Shown in pieces: positions 1 to 12,376 of a stretch of 64,000 bases of DNA (position 1 is the stretch's first letter; the number at the start of each line of letters is the position of its first letter). The notes beneath the pieces are model-generated. The model did no database searches. It had not been told where the DNA came from and saw only the letters and a list, made by a program, of their open reading frames with translations. Origin of the DNA: Lithospermum erythrorhizon (lineage: Eukaryota; Streptophyta; Magnoliopsida; Boraginales; Boraginaceae). The stretch lies in assembly GCA_019722365.1 (NCBI GenBank), contig JADFUC010001522.1, positions 1 through 64,000 of the forward strand, in the 5' to 3' direction. A program made the translations under genes and the position numbers.

Positions 1-600
1 TATTACGTATTGCTGTGAATTGTTTATTGCTTAATAGTTTGTGAATTGTTTGTGAATAGCTTCATGTAATCGCTTTGTTATAGTTTGTTTAGTTTGAATA
101 GTTGTGAAATCAAGTTTAGTTTGTTATAGTTTTCTGAATAGTTAGTTTGTTATAGTTAGTTAGTTGTTTAGTTTATTTAGTTTTTAGTTGTTTAGTTTGT
201 TATAGTTGTTATGAAGTTTGTTATAGCTCGATATAGTTGTTATAGTTTCGAATAGCTTAGTTTAGTTTGTTTTGCCGGTTTTGAATTGTTTAGTTTTAAC
301 GAGTAGTTTAGTTGTGTCAGTTTGTTATAATTAGTTGAATAGTTTTAAGTTTGAATTATTTAGTCGTTAGTTTTGAATAGTTGTGACTGTTTAGTTTGTT
401 TAGTCAATAGTTAGTTTGTATATAGCTTGAAGTTGCTTGTTTTAGTTTTGTTTAGTTGTTTAGTTTTACAGTTTGTTATAGTTATATAGCGTTATTTAGT
501 TTGAATAGCGTGAAGTTGTTTGTTTAGTTAGTTGTTTAGTTTGTTTTAGAATAGTTAAACAGTTTAGTATAGTTTGTTTATTTGTGAACAATTGTCATTT
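1..600. repeat. T/G-rich degenerate low-complexity repeat
   Basis: The stretch is built from irregular repeats of short words such as TTTAGTTTG, TTATAGTT and GAATAGTT, with almost no long open frame. It resembles a decayed minisatellite rather than telomere repeat, because no TTTAGGG array is present. It could be the intronic or spacer part of a CACTA element cut by the window edge, by analogy with the minisatellites seen near 12.2 and 23.4 kb, but that is inference. Confidence 0.6.
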
Positions 601-609
601 TTATTGTTT

Positions 610-1200
610 ATTCTTAAATATCGAGCCCTTATTATGAATGTGTGTTCAAATTGGTAGAGCAAGAAGGAGCTCCACGAGGCCTACGGGGAGATAGGATCCG
701 TGCGCCTCCACCGTGAAGGATCAGGACCTCCACAAACCCCGGTGGTGGATCACAAGTATGTGGCGCCGTGCCGCGAGAGTCTACAAGTACTAGTTTCCCT
801 CGCATTTATCCAAATTTGAGCAAAGTATTCACCACCTCCGCCAGCGTTGTGGCCGAGGAGCTCAAAGCGGTTACATGAGGAGGCGAATGAAAAAGAGAGG
901 TAGCAGGGAGCAGGCGTGTTCTTGCCGAGGAGCTGGAACGTCAAGGCTGGACAAAGAGGAGTCACAGAAGGTGTAAAATGGAGATCGATTTACAAATGGG
1001 CCGCCTATGTCATGGTTAGCAGCTAGGGTAAATCTTTCCAAAGGACATCAGACGACGTTAGCCACCATCTACATGGTAGCTCCACGGCGACGCAATTTCA
1101 ATACACGCCCGCGCCTACCTGAGCACTGACCCAGAGCATGCCCCCTCACACCGGTTTCCCCACATTCCCAAATTGTGACGGTACCGCCTGTGATGATACG
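610..1200 (+). other. Unresolved remnant, possibly of a transposon second gene
   Basis: This GC-richer stretch has broken plus-strand frames. Around 660-760 and 840-960 they read like charged, Glu/Arg-rich protein (for example AEELERQGW near 935). Such sequence is reminiscent of the second, non-catalytic protein of plant CACTA elements. No intact frame, start or stop can be defined, and the match is only by general character, so it is listed as a remnant of unknown origin. Confidence 0.25.
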
Positions 1201-1207
1201 GGCGGAT

Positions 1208-1337
1208 TAGATTGATACATTGTATTTATATACATTTGTATTTATATACGTTGTGTTTATTGCTCTATATATATTTGTTTGGTTATATAACATGTATTTT
1301 AATACACTAGATTGATACATTGTATTTATATACATTT
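1208..1337. repeat. 30-bp direct repeat spaced exactly 100 bp apart
   Basis: The same 30 bases, beginning TAGATTGATACATTG, occur at 1208-1237 and 1308-1337. The sequence between and around them is AT-rich and full of TTTATATAC words. This suggests a local duplication of about 100 bp. No coding content is visible. Confidence 0.75.
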
Positions 1338-1419
1338 ATTTATATACTTTTATTGAATTGCTTATTGTGTTTGTTTGCTTTGCTGCTATATTTGTCAGGT
1401 CGCTTTGTTGCGGGTTGGG

Positions 1420-2065
1420 TCTCGCTTGCGTCGAACCGCAATTTTCGTCATCTCGTCTTATTCGCAGTTCCATCGAGACGGCATGGAGTCGGGTCGGTAT
1501 TTGCGTAACAAAAATTTACCCAGCTGAGACGTGGAACGGGAGACGTCCAAATGGAGACGGCTTTGAGTCGGGCTTATTAAAAATTGCACTTTCACATTTT
1601 CAAGTACGTAAACTCCCATTCACATACGGTACTTGTATTTATTTAACAAAAAATCATTCTTATACTCTATGAAGTATATTATATGTTTAAATCGCCTCAT
1701 AACTAACAAAATGTTATATTGTTATATATTATGCTATAACACAATCATAATCACATATACTCGATTATATTGCAATATGATGTATATTTATAAGATCTTT
1801 AATTTTCACTAATGCACCCATCACACGCTAATATATTAAAAGGGTCAGTAACTCTATACTTTGTGAGCCGAGCAGGTGCCTGAAAACGTAATGCCATTAT
1901 CGAATGTATACATATCACTAATTCAACATTATTTATAAATATCATATCTCCACTATTGTTTTCAAATATAATATCTCCAATTAAACAATCGTGGAATCAA
2001 AAATTGTGAAAAATCATTAAATATTGAGAAAATGAGACGGTAATGAGACGGCCCGGCTCATCGCT
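1420..2065. repeat. Left array of GAGACGG/GAGTCGGG motifs (CACTA subterminal-like)
   Basis: Short motifs GAGACGG, GAGTCGGG and GGGAGACG recur at roughly 1475-1575 and again at 2035-2060. They are separated by AT-rich sequence without coding potential. The same motifs recur in a denser array at 6180-7430, on the other side of a TNP2-type transposase relic. Paired arrays of short motifs near both ends are typical of CACTA (En/Spm) subterminal regions. The terminal CACTA inverted repeats themselves were not found. Confidence 0.5.
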
Positions 2066-2459
2066 CTTCCATTATTATCTCTACCCATATTGTTCCACTG
2101 GGAGTATCCATACTGCCTCCATCCCGTCTCTAATTGTTCTGCAATAACTTTAAAAACATAACATATTAGAAATCGTAACGCGGGACATAATACCCCTCAA
2201 CCAAAAAAAACTCTCCTCCACCAAAAAAACCACCCCATCAAAAAACACTATCATCCACAATTTTAAATTGAAGATTTTGCCCAATTGTTAGTGATATTCT
2301 ATCAATCACTAATTATAACCTAAGTTATTAGGGTTAAGGTATGTCATTCCACTAATTCTTTCAATATTTAGTAACCCAATTTAATTTCAATACATTTAGT
2401 TACAATGCTCAAGATCGGCCTCCTGATGTATATTAATCGGCATCGGCTAGATAATAAAG

Positions 2460-5400
2460 GCTCGACGTATGAATATAAGGAGCGGCGACACCATGGACGT
2501 TAAAATCATTCTTTTGTCAATGATATTTGCCGGGATACGATGTCCAAGCAGGAGGTGTCAAAATAGAAATGTGTTGACGAAAGTGAAGCTGAAGTTATAT
2601 CTGACACAATGGTTTTGTTGGTGGATATTCCATACTGGTCTATCATGGCGAGAATTTTGCTCCTCGCTTATTTCCTTAGAATGTTGTTTATGAGAAGTGG
2701 TTACGTAATCTTACCAAGTAATGCCGGGTTTCAGAGAATCAAGATATGCATAAGGGTTGAAGATGGCTCTAACTCACGTGATCGCGAGACTACGCTTGAC
2801 TCTGGGGGACGCTTTTACCACCGGGTTAGAGAAGAACCAAATAGAGGAGCAAAGCATACTATTTATTTGTTGAAGGTCAGAAATCACCAAGCATGATGGT
2901 TGCACCGACCTCTACGGTTATCCATTACTAATTAACCGGTTAGCCCGGAATCCGAGTCAGAAATGTCGCAGAATATTTTCGCCGTGGGTTTCATAATCGC
3001 CGCTGTAATTCCAATAATGGGAAACACATACCGGATGATTTTATGAGGCAAAAAGATTGTTGACTCTCTGTTCTTGCCCAAATGTAGCCACGCCAGGTCA
3101 ATAATTGCATGTTGCTTTTTGGCTGCAGGATCAAATGCTGACTCTCAGGCCCTCTCGCTGAGTAGATACTTGAGCCAAGAAGGAGTTAGACAACGTAGAA
3201 GCGCATTGCGCGAAAGGTGTTATTTTGTCTCAATACTAGATCCGCCTTCAACGGTTGTATATGTCGAGGAAAACTATCGCATATTTATTATGGCACCATC
3301 GACTAAATGTGAGCCCGACGGATTTACTCACTCGGTGGATGGTGCCGCGGAAGCTAATTTTGATGCAACCTATCCAGCATTTTCGCAGAGCCGAGAAATG
3401 TTCGTGAGATCGGTTTGTAGTTCTCGATGGTATTAGTCCGTTTGGTAAGTTTGGCCAATATTCGCCCTGCCGATCATCTCGCGCTAGTAATTTACCACCG
3501 TGATTACAGATGGGGCGTGAACCATATATGCCTTTATCTCTAATTGTCAGGCAAAAACCTGGAGAGATACATGTTTTCCTCGTACCTTTTGATTGATGAG
3601 TCAATGATTTGTGGAATGGGTACAGACATTCAACGATCAAACGAACAAGATTTCAAATACTTAGGTCGCTTTGACAAAGGACGAGATTAGCGATTTTCCT
3701 ACATATGGAATATTATCCGTTGAGCACACATGGGCTGCTAGGCTTGCCCGTATTGTATGGAAAATCGAGCATTTCGACTAAGAGAAGCTGAAGTCGAAAA
3801 CATTGTTGGTTTTGATCTGCCACCATCCTTTTCTTGCCCATAGACATCCTTTGTGAACGCAAAACATGCCTTTGTAAAGTGGACACACTTATCCGCAGAC
3901 TGCGGGACTTAAGGAACGACGACGGAGCCGATATATTTGCAAGTGCATGTGTGGGTTGGATCCCCGATGTCTTCGGTAAAGGTAAAATATTCAGACCATA
4001 GATCACTGGGTATAATGTTCAAAGACACTGTGTAAGAAAAAAAAGTATATTTTGGAGTTTGAAAGCATGGCCAAAGACAAAAATCGTATACAACATCGAC
4101 TTCATGCACACGAAAAGAACAATGGTGAAAATTTATTACATATCAGAATGGATGTTCCCGGAAGATGAAAGATAATGAACGGTCGAGGCTTGACGCTCCG
4201 CCGTACTCATTGTTCGAGACCGTAGGCCGTGACATGGATGCCAAAGCGGAGGAAACATAAACCAAAAATGATTTATACTTTAACCCGCAAGAGAAAGATT
4301 TTCAGGAAATGGTTGTCCCGTCTTCAATTACCCGATGGATATGCTTCAAACATTGCAAGATGTGCAAGAAATGTGAATTTTAGCTGACTAAAAAGTCATG
4401 ATGTCCATATTATTGTGCAACGTTACTTCCTCAGAAGACTTCCGTCATCTCCGCCCAATCCCCAAGGCTGGAAACAATCACGTAGTGTTATTTCTTTCGC
4501 GGATAAGCCAAAGAACAACTCTAATTGTGGAACGGTGGAGTACCTTGGGCGTAATATTGTTGAGATAATTTGTGTGATGGAGAAGATATTCCCACCTTCG
4601 CTTTTTTGACGAATGAACACCTACCTATACATTTGCTGGTAGTTTCTTTAAACGCGAGGTCCCGCAAGATAAATTGACGTATCTCTTCGAAATCGCGAGT
4701 TTTTTCACTTTATTGTATTTTAATACTATTTCATATTTACTCATCTAACTAACTCCGGCAAATGTTTTGTAGATATTTAGGGGCATTGAAGAAATTGGTA
4801 AGGCAAAAGGCACGCGGTTATGGTCAATACGCGGGGTATATTTCCGTCAAAGAGGTTTCAAACTTTGTTCAATGTGCTTCGAGGAAGCGGATCAAACCAA
4901 CTTAAATTCCACCAAGGAGGCACGATGACCCGAATCGCATATGGATGACCCAATCCGCTTGCTATTGTTTCGCTACCCGTGACGGCACGCTAGCGAAGAT
5001 GTATACCGAACGAAAACTATACAACATCAAGCCATATATTCTATAATACACTAAGTATATGAAACTTTCAAGAAGTGTATATTTGGCATTTCAATTAATC
5101 AATTCTTATCCGATATAATATTGTTCAAACGAGTAACGTTTTGTTTTAGGATCTACCATGATTGGCTTCACGAGCTTGAATCTCGATGCATGTGACGCAT
5201 GCAGTAAATGTGACGTCACCAATACTTTAATATCGAATGGTTTCAAAAGTACGACGAATAATATGGACGCACTCGGATACCGAAAATTCTTTCTTATTAG
5301 GTCCCGCACTGTAAATCAAAAGGCAAAAGGATACTACATCAACGGGTACTATTTTGATATCGTGCAGGCGATTGCACAAGAGCACTTACACGGTGTGTCG

Positions 5401-5960
5401 TGGTCATGGCCCAGCACAAGATGACATCATGTCAATTACTATGGCGCCTAGAGGAGATTTGGGAGTTAATGACGGCTCGAAAGTTACTTATTAATCGCCT
5501 TCCTCTTCAAATGTTTATGGTTTGACACTAGTGTCGACGCAAAGTTTCGCATCCGGGGCACGAATGGTTCAAATCAAACACAAAAGCAGAGGTTCTAAAG
5601 ACGACCCGCTTATCCTAGCATCCTGTACAACAAGTATACTATAACTTATGTATCATGCAAGAGCGTATGTCGCAAATGGTGATCGAACACTGTAGTCGAA
5701 ATGATGGGATCTCATATGCAAATGTGGATGTCTCCGCTTTGGAATATCAAGATATATTCCAAGAAGAACAACAACCTCCTCCTGCTCCTATTGATTTCAA
5801 TTCAACGAGTGTCAGCTGTTGAACCGGCGTTTTTAGTTTACTGCTGAAGAGGAGGACGATGTGGTATCCGATCATGGAGATGGTTCATATTACGAGTCAG
5901 ACTATCCCGAACGTGTTCATGACAATGATGAAGAAGACAACTCCTCCGAAGACAATTAAT
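2460..5960 (+). pseudogene. CACTA (En/Spm) TNP2-type transposase relic 1
   Basis: This is a heavily frameshifted relic of the DDE transposase that moves CACTA elements. Jumping between plus-strand frames gives, in order: a pre-catalytic segment near 3290-3430 (FDATYPAF, then a decayed NPFG block near 3435); the Transposase_21 core near 3440-3900 (decayed LPPW and MPLSL-like blocks, ACPYCMEN near 3745, then KAFRLRE and KHAFVK blocks); DUF4218-like sequence near 4390-4910 (GTVEYLGRNIVEI at about 4530, IFPPS near 4590, KEVSNFVQ near 4850); and DUF4216-like sequence near 5180-5540 (KGYYINGYYFDIVQ near 5330, VNYYG near 5430). An acidic tail from 5847 runs in frame to a TAA at 5957-5959. Family order and spacing are right, but many frameshifts and stops make it non-functional. 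The 5' limit is approximate. Confidence 0.78.
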
Positions 5961-6179
5961 AATCAAATATTTTAAGTTACAAGCTTTTCATATAAGAATT
6001 TGTATATTTGTATTAAACTCATATTGAAATGCACAATGAGTGTAGTAGTGTATTTTGTATTTATTACTTCTTGATATTGTGTTTAAAAAACTGGATATGT
6101 ATTTGGTCAGTTTCATATTGTGTTCATGCATAGTGGAGTTTGGCTCTTGCAAAATCAGATTTTTTTTTCCCCGCAAATC

Positions 6180-7430
6180 GCCTATAGAGTCGGAAAGAGA
6201 CGGGCTTAAAACAAATTTCGCAATCTTTTTCCGCACGGAGACTGCATGTAGTCGGATGGAGACGGTTTTTCAACTTCATATTTCCCGCTTCCTACAAAAT
6301 CGGTGGAAATTCAAATAACTTATTTTCAAACGGAGTCGGACGCGACGGACGGGAGACGTGATTCCAGATTCTCATTTTCCTATATATATATCTCACATTA
6401 TCATCCAACAATTTTTTTTCTAAACCCACAACATAATATCCTCTTTATTTTATGTTATTAATTTCATTTCCATAATTTTATTGTCTACTAACATTAAATT
6501 TGATTTTATTTTGTAGGTGACTTTAAAGAGGTAATTATTAATACTTTATTCACTTTTTTTTATTTTGTATGTAATGAATTCAAGGAGGTAATTTCTAATT
6601 TATATATATATATTTTGTAGATAGTGGTTGAATTCAAAAAGGTAATTCTTACTTTTTCATTTTTTTTTAAATTTTTGTTATTATCTTTAATAATGTAGTT
6701 TGGTGAATATATTTGTAATTTATTTTTTCTTACTTTTGTTAGAAAATACTATAATTCAAGTTTCGAATAGGTAATTTGGTTTTTATTTTAATTTTAGGTC
6801 AATGTTTGATGTTTTATATAAATTAATGCTTGATGCTAGCTTAATAGAATGTTTAATACGTTTGATGTTTATATGAATTAATGTTTGATGTTTATATATG
6901 AATATGATGTTTAATATGTTTGATGTTTAATATGTATTTGTTCTATAAATTATTATGTTTTTTATGTTTAAACTTTATGTTTTTATATTTGGTTTAGCGA
7001 GCTGGATGAATTGGATCTTTGATATTTATTTTATGATTTGGATGGATTTTGGTGTTGGGCAGCCCTCGTTGTCGCATGTTATTGAGCAAATCGGCCGCTT
7101 TTAAAAAAAATGCGTAAGGGCGCCGGACTAGACGGAACTTTGAAATTTTTGCATCGGTTCGACCGCGGAGATTTGCCTGAGTCGGATCAGATGATGGGGG
7201 TACGGAGTCGGGTTTGAAGTCGGTGCTATATGGAGTCGGGTTTGAAGCCGGGTCATTGAGTCAAGCTATAAGTGGAGAATGGTTTTACCGTTGTCTCGGT
7301 GACGGGAAGCCTGGGTTTCAAGGTGGAGTCGGCTCGGGAGTCGGGTTATACGAGACGGGTTTGAGTCGGGTTCTTTGAGACGGGCTGACGGGTCATGTGG
7401 AGACGGGTTGAGTCGGGTTGAAGCCCGAAG
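6180..7430. repeat. Right GAGTCGG/GAGACGG array plus AT-rich repeat zone
   Basis: Motifs occur at 6187-6355 and very densely at 7170-7425, where at least seven GAGTCGG and three GAGACGG copies can be counted. Between them (6380-7050) lies AT-rich DNA with splice-site-like micro-repeats (6505-6775) and a tandem run of words like ATGTTTGATGTTTA (6795-6950). The arrangement fits the 3' subterminal half of the CACTA element whose transposase relic ends at 5959. No CACTA terminus was located. Confidence 0.5.
6505..6775 (+). repeat. Tandem acceptor-microexon-donor-like units
   Basis: Three to four copies of a unit are present in which TTTTGTAG (or TTTTGTAT) is followed by 14-21 bases ending in TTCAAAGAG, TTCAAGGAG or TTCAAAAAG and then GTAATT. 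The copies centre on about 6520, 6580 and 6630, with a weaker one near 6750. Each looks like a 3' splice site, a tiny exon and a 5' splice site. This may be chance in a tandem repeat, or a relic of the intron-rich second CACTA gene. Confidence 0.4.
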
Positions 7431-7564
7431 CATGGGCTTGCTTTGGAAATGGATGGAGATTTGGTAGATTTTAGACGCATAAAAGGCCATGTGTTCCTCG
7501 ATCTATCCCCTTCTCCAACTGACAATGAAGTTGCCTGAGATTGCCGGGCCGCTCTTTTGCCCCC

Positions 7565-9273
7565 TGCTTAGTAGTGGAAAACTCAATCAGAGAAAAGTTT
7601 TTCGCTGCATGTGTTTTATCAAATCGAAGAGGATCGACTTTCCAAACTATGAGTCGCTAAGCGCTTGCTTACGATTTGTGATGTCTTCGCTTACTTCGAC
7701 TCGACTCGGAAGCTGATAGAGCCGGGTATTAAATTTCTCACTGATTTGGTTTCGACTTGTCTCGATTTGATTTAGATAGAGCTCTATGAGGAGTTGGATA
7801 TGTCCCGGTCTTCACGGACCGAGACTTGGTCTGTACTTGGATATAGTCCTAGCCTGGGAGCCCTTAAATAATGATTTCCACAGATTGGCTGTACTAGACT
7901 CGACTCAGGGTCTCGAACTTCATCTCTCGGTTTATTTTAGACTTCGATGGATTTAATGTCGTCTAGCCAGGCGAGACTCTATGATATGATCCAAAGTGGA
8001 CTAGTAGTCGGATAAGCTAACCGCCTCCAAGTGGACTTTGTAGCTTAAGAGGCTACTTATCTCGGGGCGGACTTAGCGAGATTCGCCACGCCGAATTTGA
8101 CTTATGCTTAAGCAATAAGGCCACTTAGCTTCAGACTACAACGGCCTTGGGGCAATTGTTGTCAGAAGTTGATTTACGCAGAGCGGATTGATTTAAGATT
8201 TGAAGCCGCGTTGTTTCGAGCTTGTACTACAAATGTTCTTTAGGAACCCTATTGTTGTAGAGCGATGATCGCATGAAGCGTGGATCGCTCCAACCTTTGC
8301 TCGATGATATCGACGATTTAGATGTAGCCTTAGCAACGTGTTTCTCGTCGAAATTCAATATAGGCACTAAACGTCAAAGGCTATATCCGAACTCTGATTA
8401 ATCAAACCTCGAGATTGCTTCAGCTTGTTCATGCAAGATTTATGAATAATCGTGGGCTATTTAGCCTTATTCCCCTAATATTCGCCGTTTCGGTAAACCG
8501 CCCGATTCTCGAGATTTTGTTTCAGACTTGAAGAATTACTGCGTTTGTGCAGTAATTCCACCTTTTAGGCATCTATTTAAGCTACATGGAGATGTTTTTC
8601 AGCCACCAAAGGGTGTTTCGCTGGCGCTTAAAGATTTAACTTTGAGAATTTCAAAGGCCTGCCCTCCTGTGATTTTCTCGATGCTTTTCGTGGTATTTTC
8701 TCGACGTGAATGTGATGGAATTTTGAAATATAATAGGTTTATATAGGCCTCAAGCTTCAATACTTGATTCTTATTGGTTGATTTAATCTCAAAGCGATCA
8801 CGATCTTAATAGCTTGAATTTCATAAAGAGTAGCTTAACCGTCGGATTTTTGAGATTTTACCTTGCCTAAGTAACGAAACGGGCGTTATTTTGATGTAAA
8901 AAGAAGGTTCCGTGATTCTTTCTTATCAAATATATTTTCATATCGGGGACTCCGAGCATTCTCGGGAGTTTTTATTTTAAACCCCGTAACTTCTGGAGTC
9001 TTCATTTTGAACCCCGTAACTTCCGTAACATCACTTCAAAGCATATAGCAATTTTAATTGAATAAAATTAGGATTTTTTAGCCTCTAACCCTAAATTTAA
9101 TGAACATTTAATTCGTATATTTTATTAGAAACTCTTGTTCGAACGAAATGCTTTTGAGATTATATTTAGGGTTCGATCGAGAACCCTAACCACGTGACAT
9201 TTTTTAGCGGCTAGATTTAATTACGCCGTGTTAATTATTTTAATTATTTTTTAATAAATTTTCACGGTCTACA
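7565..9273 (+). mobile_element. Long LTR-like repeat, copy A
   Basis: This 1.7-kb non-coding sequence has a second, interrupted copy in the window. Its 5' part (about 7590-7830) matches 11,030-11,264, sharing for example TTTTATCAAATCGAAGAG. Its 3' part (about 8330-9273) matches 25,450-26,352. Both copies end in a similar AT-rich tail, TTTTAATAAATTTT followed by a GTCTACA end. A sharp shared end in CA is typical of an LTR, but no primer-binding site follows either copy and the start is not sharp. It could be an LTR of a large, eroded retrotransposon or a dispersed repeat. Segment 7860-8330 has no counterpart in copy B. Confidence 0.55.
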
Positions 9274-10430
9274 ACGCTCAATGCAATGCGGGTCATTTAA
9301 TAAGCTTAACCAGCAAGCTAGCTATATGTGCATATACATGAACTCGATCATGTTCTTAAGAACTATAGAAAGATCACTTAGTTTCATATACAAATATATT
9401 AAAGTATACTAAATGATTTACATGTTTTTGGACTATTCGCTTATTGCTAATCGGGTTTAGGGTGGAAACTCATAGATTATTAACGATAAATCATGAACAA
9501 CAGTTCACACTCGATTTCATTCACACAATCAAATGAAATTGTGTTGACATGATAGAAGCTAAGGAATTGAAAGAGCACAATGCATTAATATATTAAATAT
9601 GTCAAACATACGATATGATTTATTTGAATGATCATAATGAGCGAGTTTGTTTTTTAAAAGTTGAAGCCCTCAACTTAACGGTCCTACGCTATTTATGCTC
9701 TTGAACTACATGTAGAAGGTAAGTTGCGGGATGTGCCTCAACTGACCATAATTCTCCATAAACTAACTCATACAAGCATTACTCCTGTGAAGAATCGAAT
9801 AACCCACACCGCAGGGGCCAGAGATACCACATCGCCTACCAACTTCTTACCGAAGATTACGCCCATACAAAACTATGATGAGTAAAATTTTATGTAGACC
9901 GGTTTCACCCCAAAGATGACCACATATCCTTTAAACTTCGAAAGAGTGAAGAGACACGCCACTTCGCTACTGAAATTCGATCCTTAAACCTCCTCTTAAT
10001 AATGTCACTCTATGTCACAACTCCTTATGATCATTATGATTTATTTAAATGACTATGAATTTGAGCCAATTTCTTTTTTACTCCTCAGTTATAGTTTAAT
10101 TTCACTCCTACCTTAAGTTATAAGTCAACAAATTTCAAACAAAAAGAACTAGATCTAAGGCTAATTATCCGCTTACCTCTTGTTATAGTTTAATTTTCAA
10201 TTTACCCTCTAAATTTTATCATCTTTCAACCTTGTCTTTAAAATGATAAAGCTTAAAAGGCGCATGAAATTAAACTATGGGCCCAGTGGGCAAAGCGGCT
10301 AATTAGCCAAATTTCTATTAATTTCACAGATCTTATAAATATTATATGAATAGTGGGACATAGGTTTTAAATAAAACTATTAACCACTGATTCTTAGACA
10401 AGTTGCATATGGTGCATGGTTTAGACTAAA
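9274..10430. other. AT-rich non-coding spacer
   Basis: No open frame of note, RNA gene or recognisable repeat is visible. It separates copy A of the LTR-like repeat from a Stowaway-like MITE. Confidence 0.5.
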
Positions 10431-10433
10431 TTA

Positions 10434-10685
10434 TTCTTCCGTCCCTAAATGATGTGACATTTAGACTTTTTACTTGAAATAAATTGAACTTAATTATAAA
10501 TATTTTATTCAGACAGATAATATTCACTTAAAAATTATATCAAATTCGAAAGAATTTAAAATGTTTTTTATAAATATAATTTTCATAAATTATTATATAA
10601 CACAAAAACAAAAATATTTACAATTAAAGTTAAACTATGAAATAATATAAAAAATCAAAATATCCCTATTATTTGCGACGGAGTT
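10434..10685. mobile_element. Stowaway-like MITE
   Basis: The stretch opens with CTTCCGTCCCTAAATGAT and closes with ATTATTTGCGACGGAG. Reverse-complemented, the end reads CTCCGTCGCAAATAAT, a near match to the start. Such CTCCGTCC-type terminal repeats mark Tc1/mariner-derived Stowaway MITEs, and the length of about 250 bp and AT-rich interior fit. The TA target duplication could not be placed with certainty. Confidence 0.6.
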
Positions 10686-11019
10686 ACACATTATTAAAGC
10701 TGTGAGCTTGGGAGGATCAATAATATTCGCTCGTCCTAGTCGTACTTTTAGTTTATAGCATTATTAGTAATGCAAGTATCTCTCTATTCAAATATATACC
10801 CTTGTCCATATATACATATAGAACCTTAGTAGTTTTTCCAGTACAAATATTAAATTAATTTTAATTGAATATTTTATTATTATTTATAATAATTTTATTA
10901 ACTTCTATTTTATAAAAATTTATATTCTATTCTATAATATATATAAGATTTTAATTTGAGAGAGTTGTAATGCGAAAGAAGAAATTTTATTTTTATTTAA
11001 AGTGGGGTACAAAATAAAA

Positions 11020-11264
11020 CCTGCCAGTAGGCAAAATTCTCAACAGATAGTGCTTTTATCAAATCGAAGAGATTGACGTCCAAATTATGATCCTAAGCAT
11101 TTATCGACGTATTTGTAGACAGTTCTGGCCATTGACTCGATTTGGTCTTCATAGAGCTTCGTAATGTTTCATTGATTTGAACTTGATTTGACTCGATTGA
11201 TTTGATAAAAGGTTTCATTACGAAACCGGATATGTGTTCCGGGTTCATGGACTCACACGGCACT
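11020..11264 (+). mobile_element. LTR-like repeat copy B, left fragment
   Basis: Homologous to copy A at about 7565-7835. The shared words include ATCAAATCGAAGAG and a GATATGT(G/C)CC block followed by TTCA(T/C)GGAC. The match stops at 11,264, where a CACTA terminus begins. The continuation of this repeat is found only near 25.45 kb, which shows that the intervening DNA was inserted. Confidence 0.55.
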
Positions 11265-11450
11265 CACTACAATAATACTTGGACGTCACTTACTTAGACG
11301 TCACATGTTAAGTTTTAGGCCCAAGATTAACTTAGACGGCGCCGTGATGAATCTTAAACGGCGCTTAAAAGCGATGTCTAAGTTCATATCTAAATGGCGC
11401 TTTGCCATGTTAAAATCTCATTTTATTAGAAAAAAGAAGTAAAAATATCA
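11265..11450 (+). mobile_element. CACTA element 2: left terminus and subterminal repeats
   Basis: The sequence begins CACTACAATAATACTT, a classic CACTA-type terminal inverted repeat. It is followed by repeated motifs such as GACGTCAC, TTAGACGGCGC and AAACGGCGC, typical of CACTA subterminal repeats. The element continues through a C-rich stretch (11,455-11,740), an AT-rich leader and a transposase relic. The right terminus should be the reverse complement (ending TGTAGTG) but was not found before 25.45 kb, so the right end is taken as lost or unrecognised. Confidence 0.65.
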
Positions 11451-12159
11451 TCCCTTCCATTAGACCTACCTCTACCCTCACAACTCGCACTCCCCACCCA
11501 CCACCACCCGACCAGCCCCTACCCCCACCGCATTCCCCACAACACGTATCCTCACCTACCCACACCCCTCTTCAACTGCATTCTCTACCCTCATTTCCCA
11601 CCTAAAACCCAAGTAACAACTCCACCAACCCCCAACCCCCGGAGTAATACGCGAGTTCATCCCTGCTGATTTCAAATCGAAAACTCGGCCGCGCTTACTC
11701 GCCCGCCTAAGTCTCGTCTCCACAAACATTGTCCACTTTCAATTGTCACTTTCTAGTTTTTATTCAATCAAAATTATCTTATTATTAATAGTAGAATACT
11801 TAAATAATGTTATCATTTGAAAATTAACTAACTTTGTAAATAATTATTAATTCAAAAATAACTCAATAATAACTAATATTAATTCATCAATTTTTATTTG
11901 AGTATTGTGTTGTAATTGTTTTGTTAATATTAATTTATGGTGTTTTTGAAAATGTTGATAAATTTTAGATGCTACGTATGTAATTTATCTTGGAGGTTTG
12001 AATAATCAGTTAAAAATTTAATCTTGATATTAACTTAGTATTGTGTTATAGTACTTATTTAGTTTTGTTAATTTAGTGGATAAATTTAGTGGCTAAATTA
12101 TGTTCTTGTCCAATGTTGATTTTGTGATAATTTTGTGAAGTTTATTAAAGATTTTGAAC

Positions 12160-12360
12160 TAGTTATATTTACGTGATATGGGCACATTGATTTGATGTTG
12201 TGAACTAGTTATATATATGATATGGAGCACGTTGATGCGATGTTGTGAACTTGATTATATACGTGATATGGGCACATTGATATGGTGTTTACATATATAT
12301 GATATGTGATTTGTTGAACTATGTATATATGTTATATGTTGAGTTGTATTTATGTTATAT
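12160..12360 (+). repeat. Minisatellite GATATGGGCACATTGATG, CACTA left side
   Basis: Three degenerate copies of a unit of about 44 bp are based on GTGATATGGGCACATTGATG followed by a GATGTTGTGAACT-type tail. They lie directly upstream of the transposase ATG at 12,377. One 26-base block (12,218-12,243) is identical to 23,494-23,519, tying this side of the element to the far side of the nested Copia insertion. Confidence 0.75.
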
Positions 12361-12376
12361 TTTGTAGTTGGTAATT

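Noticed and set aside
640..730. tRNA-like words (GTTCAAATTGG, GGTAGAGC)
   Set aside because: The words are in the wrong order and spacing for tRNA boxes and no cloverleaf can be drawn.
7860..8330. Open-looking stretches in the LTR-like repeat copy A
   Set aside because: Frames are short, unrelated to known transposon proteins, and absent from copy B.
12160..12360. CRISPR-like array
   Set aside because: Units are degenerate tandem repeats without constant repeats and unique spacers, and the DNA is plant nuclear.
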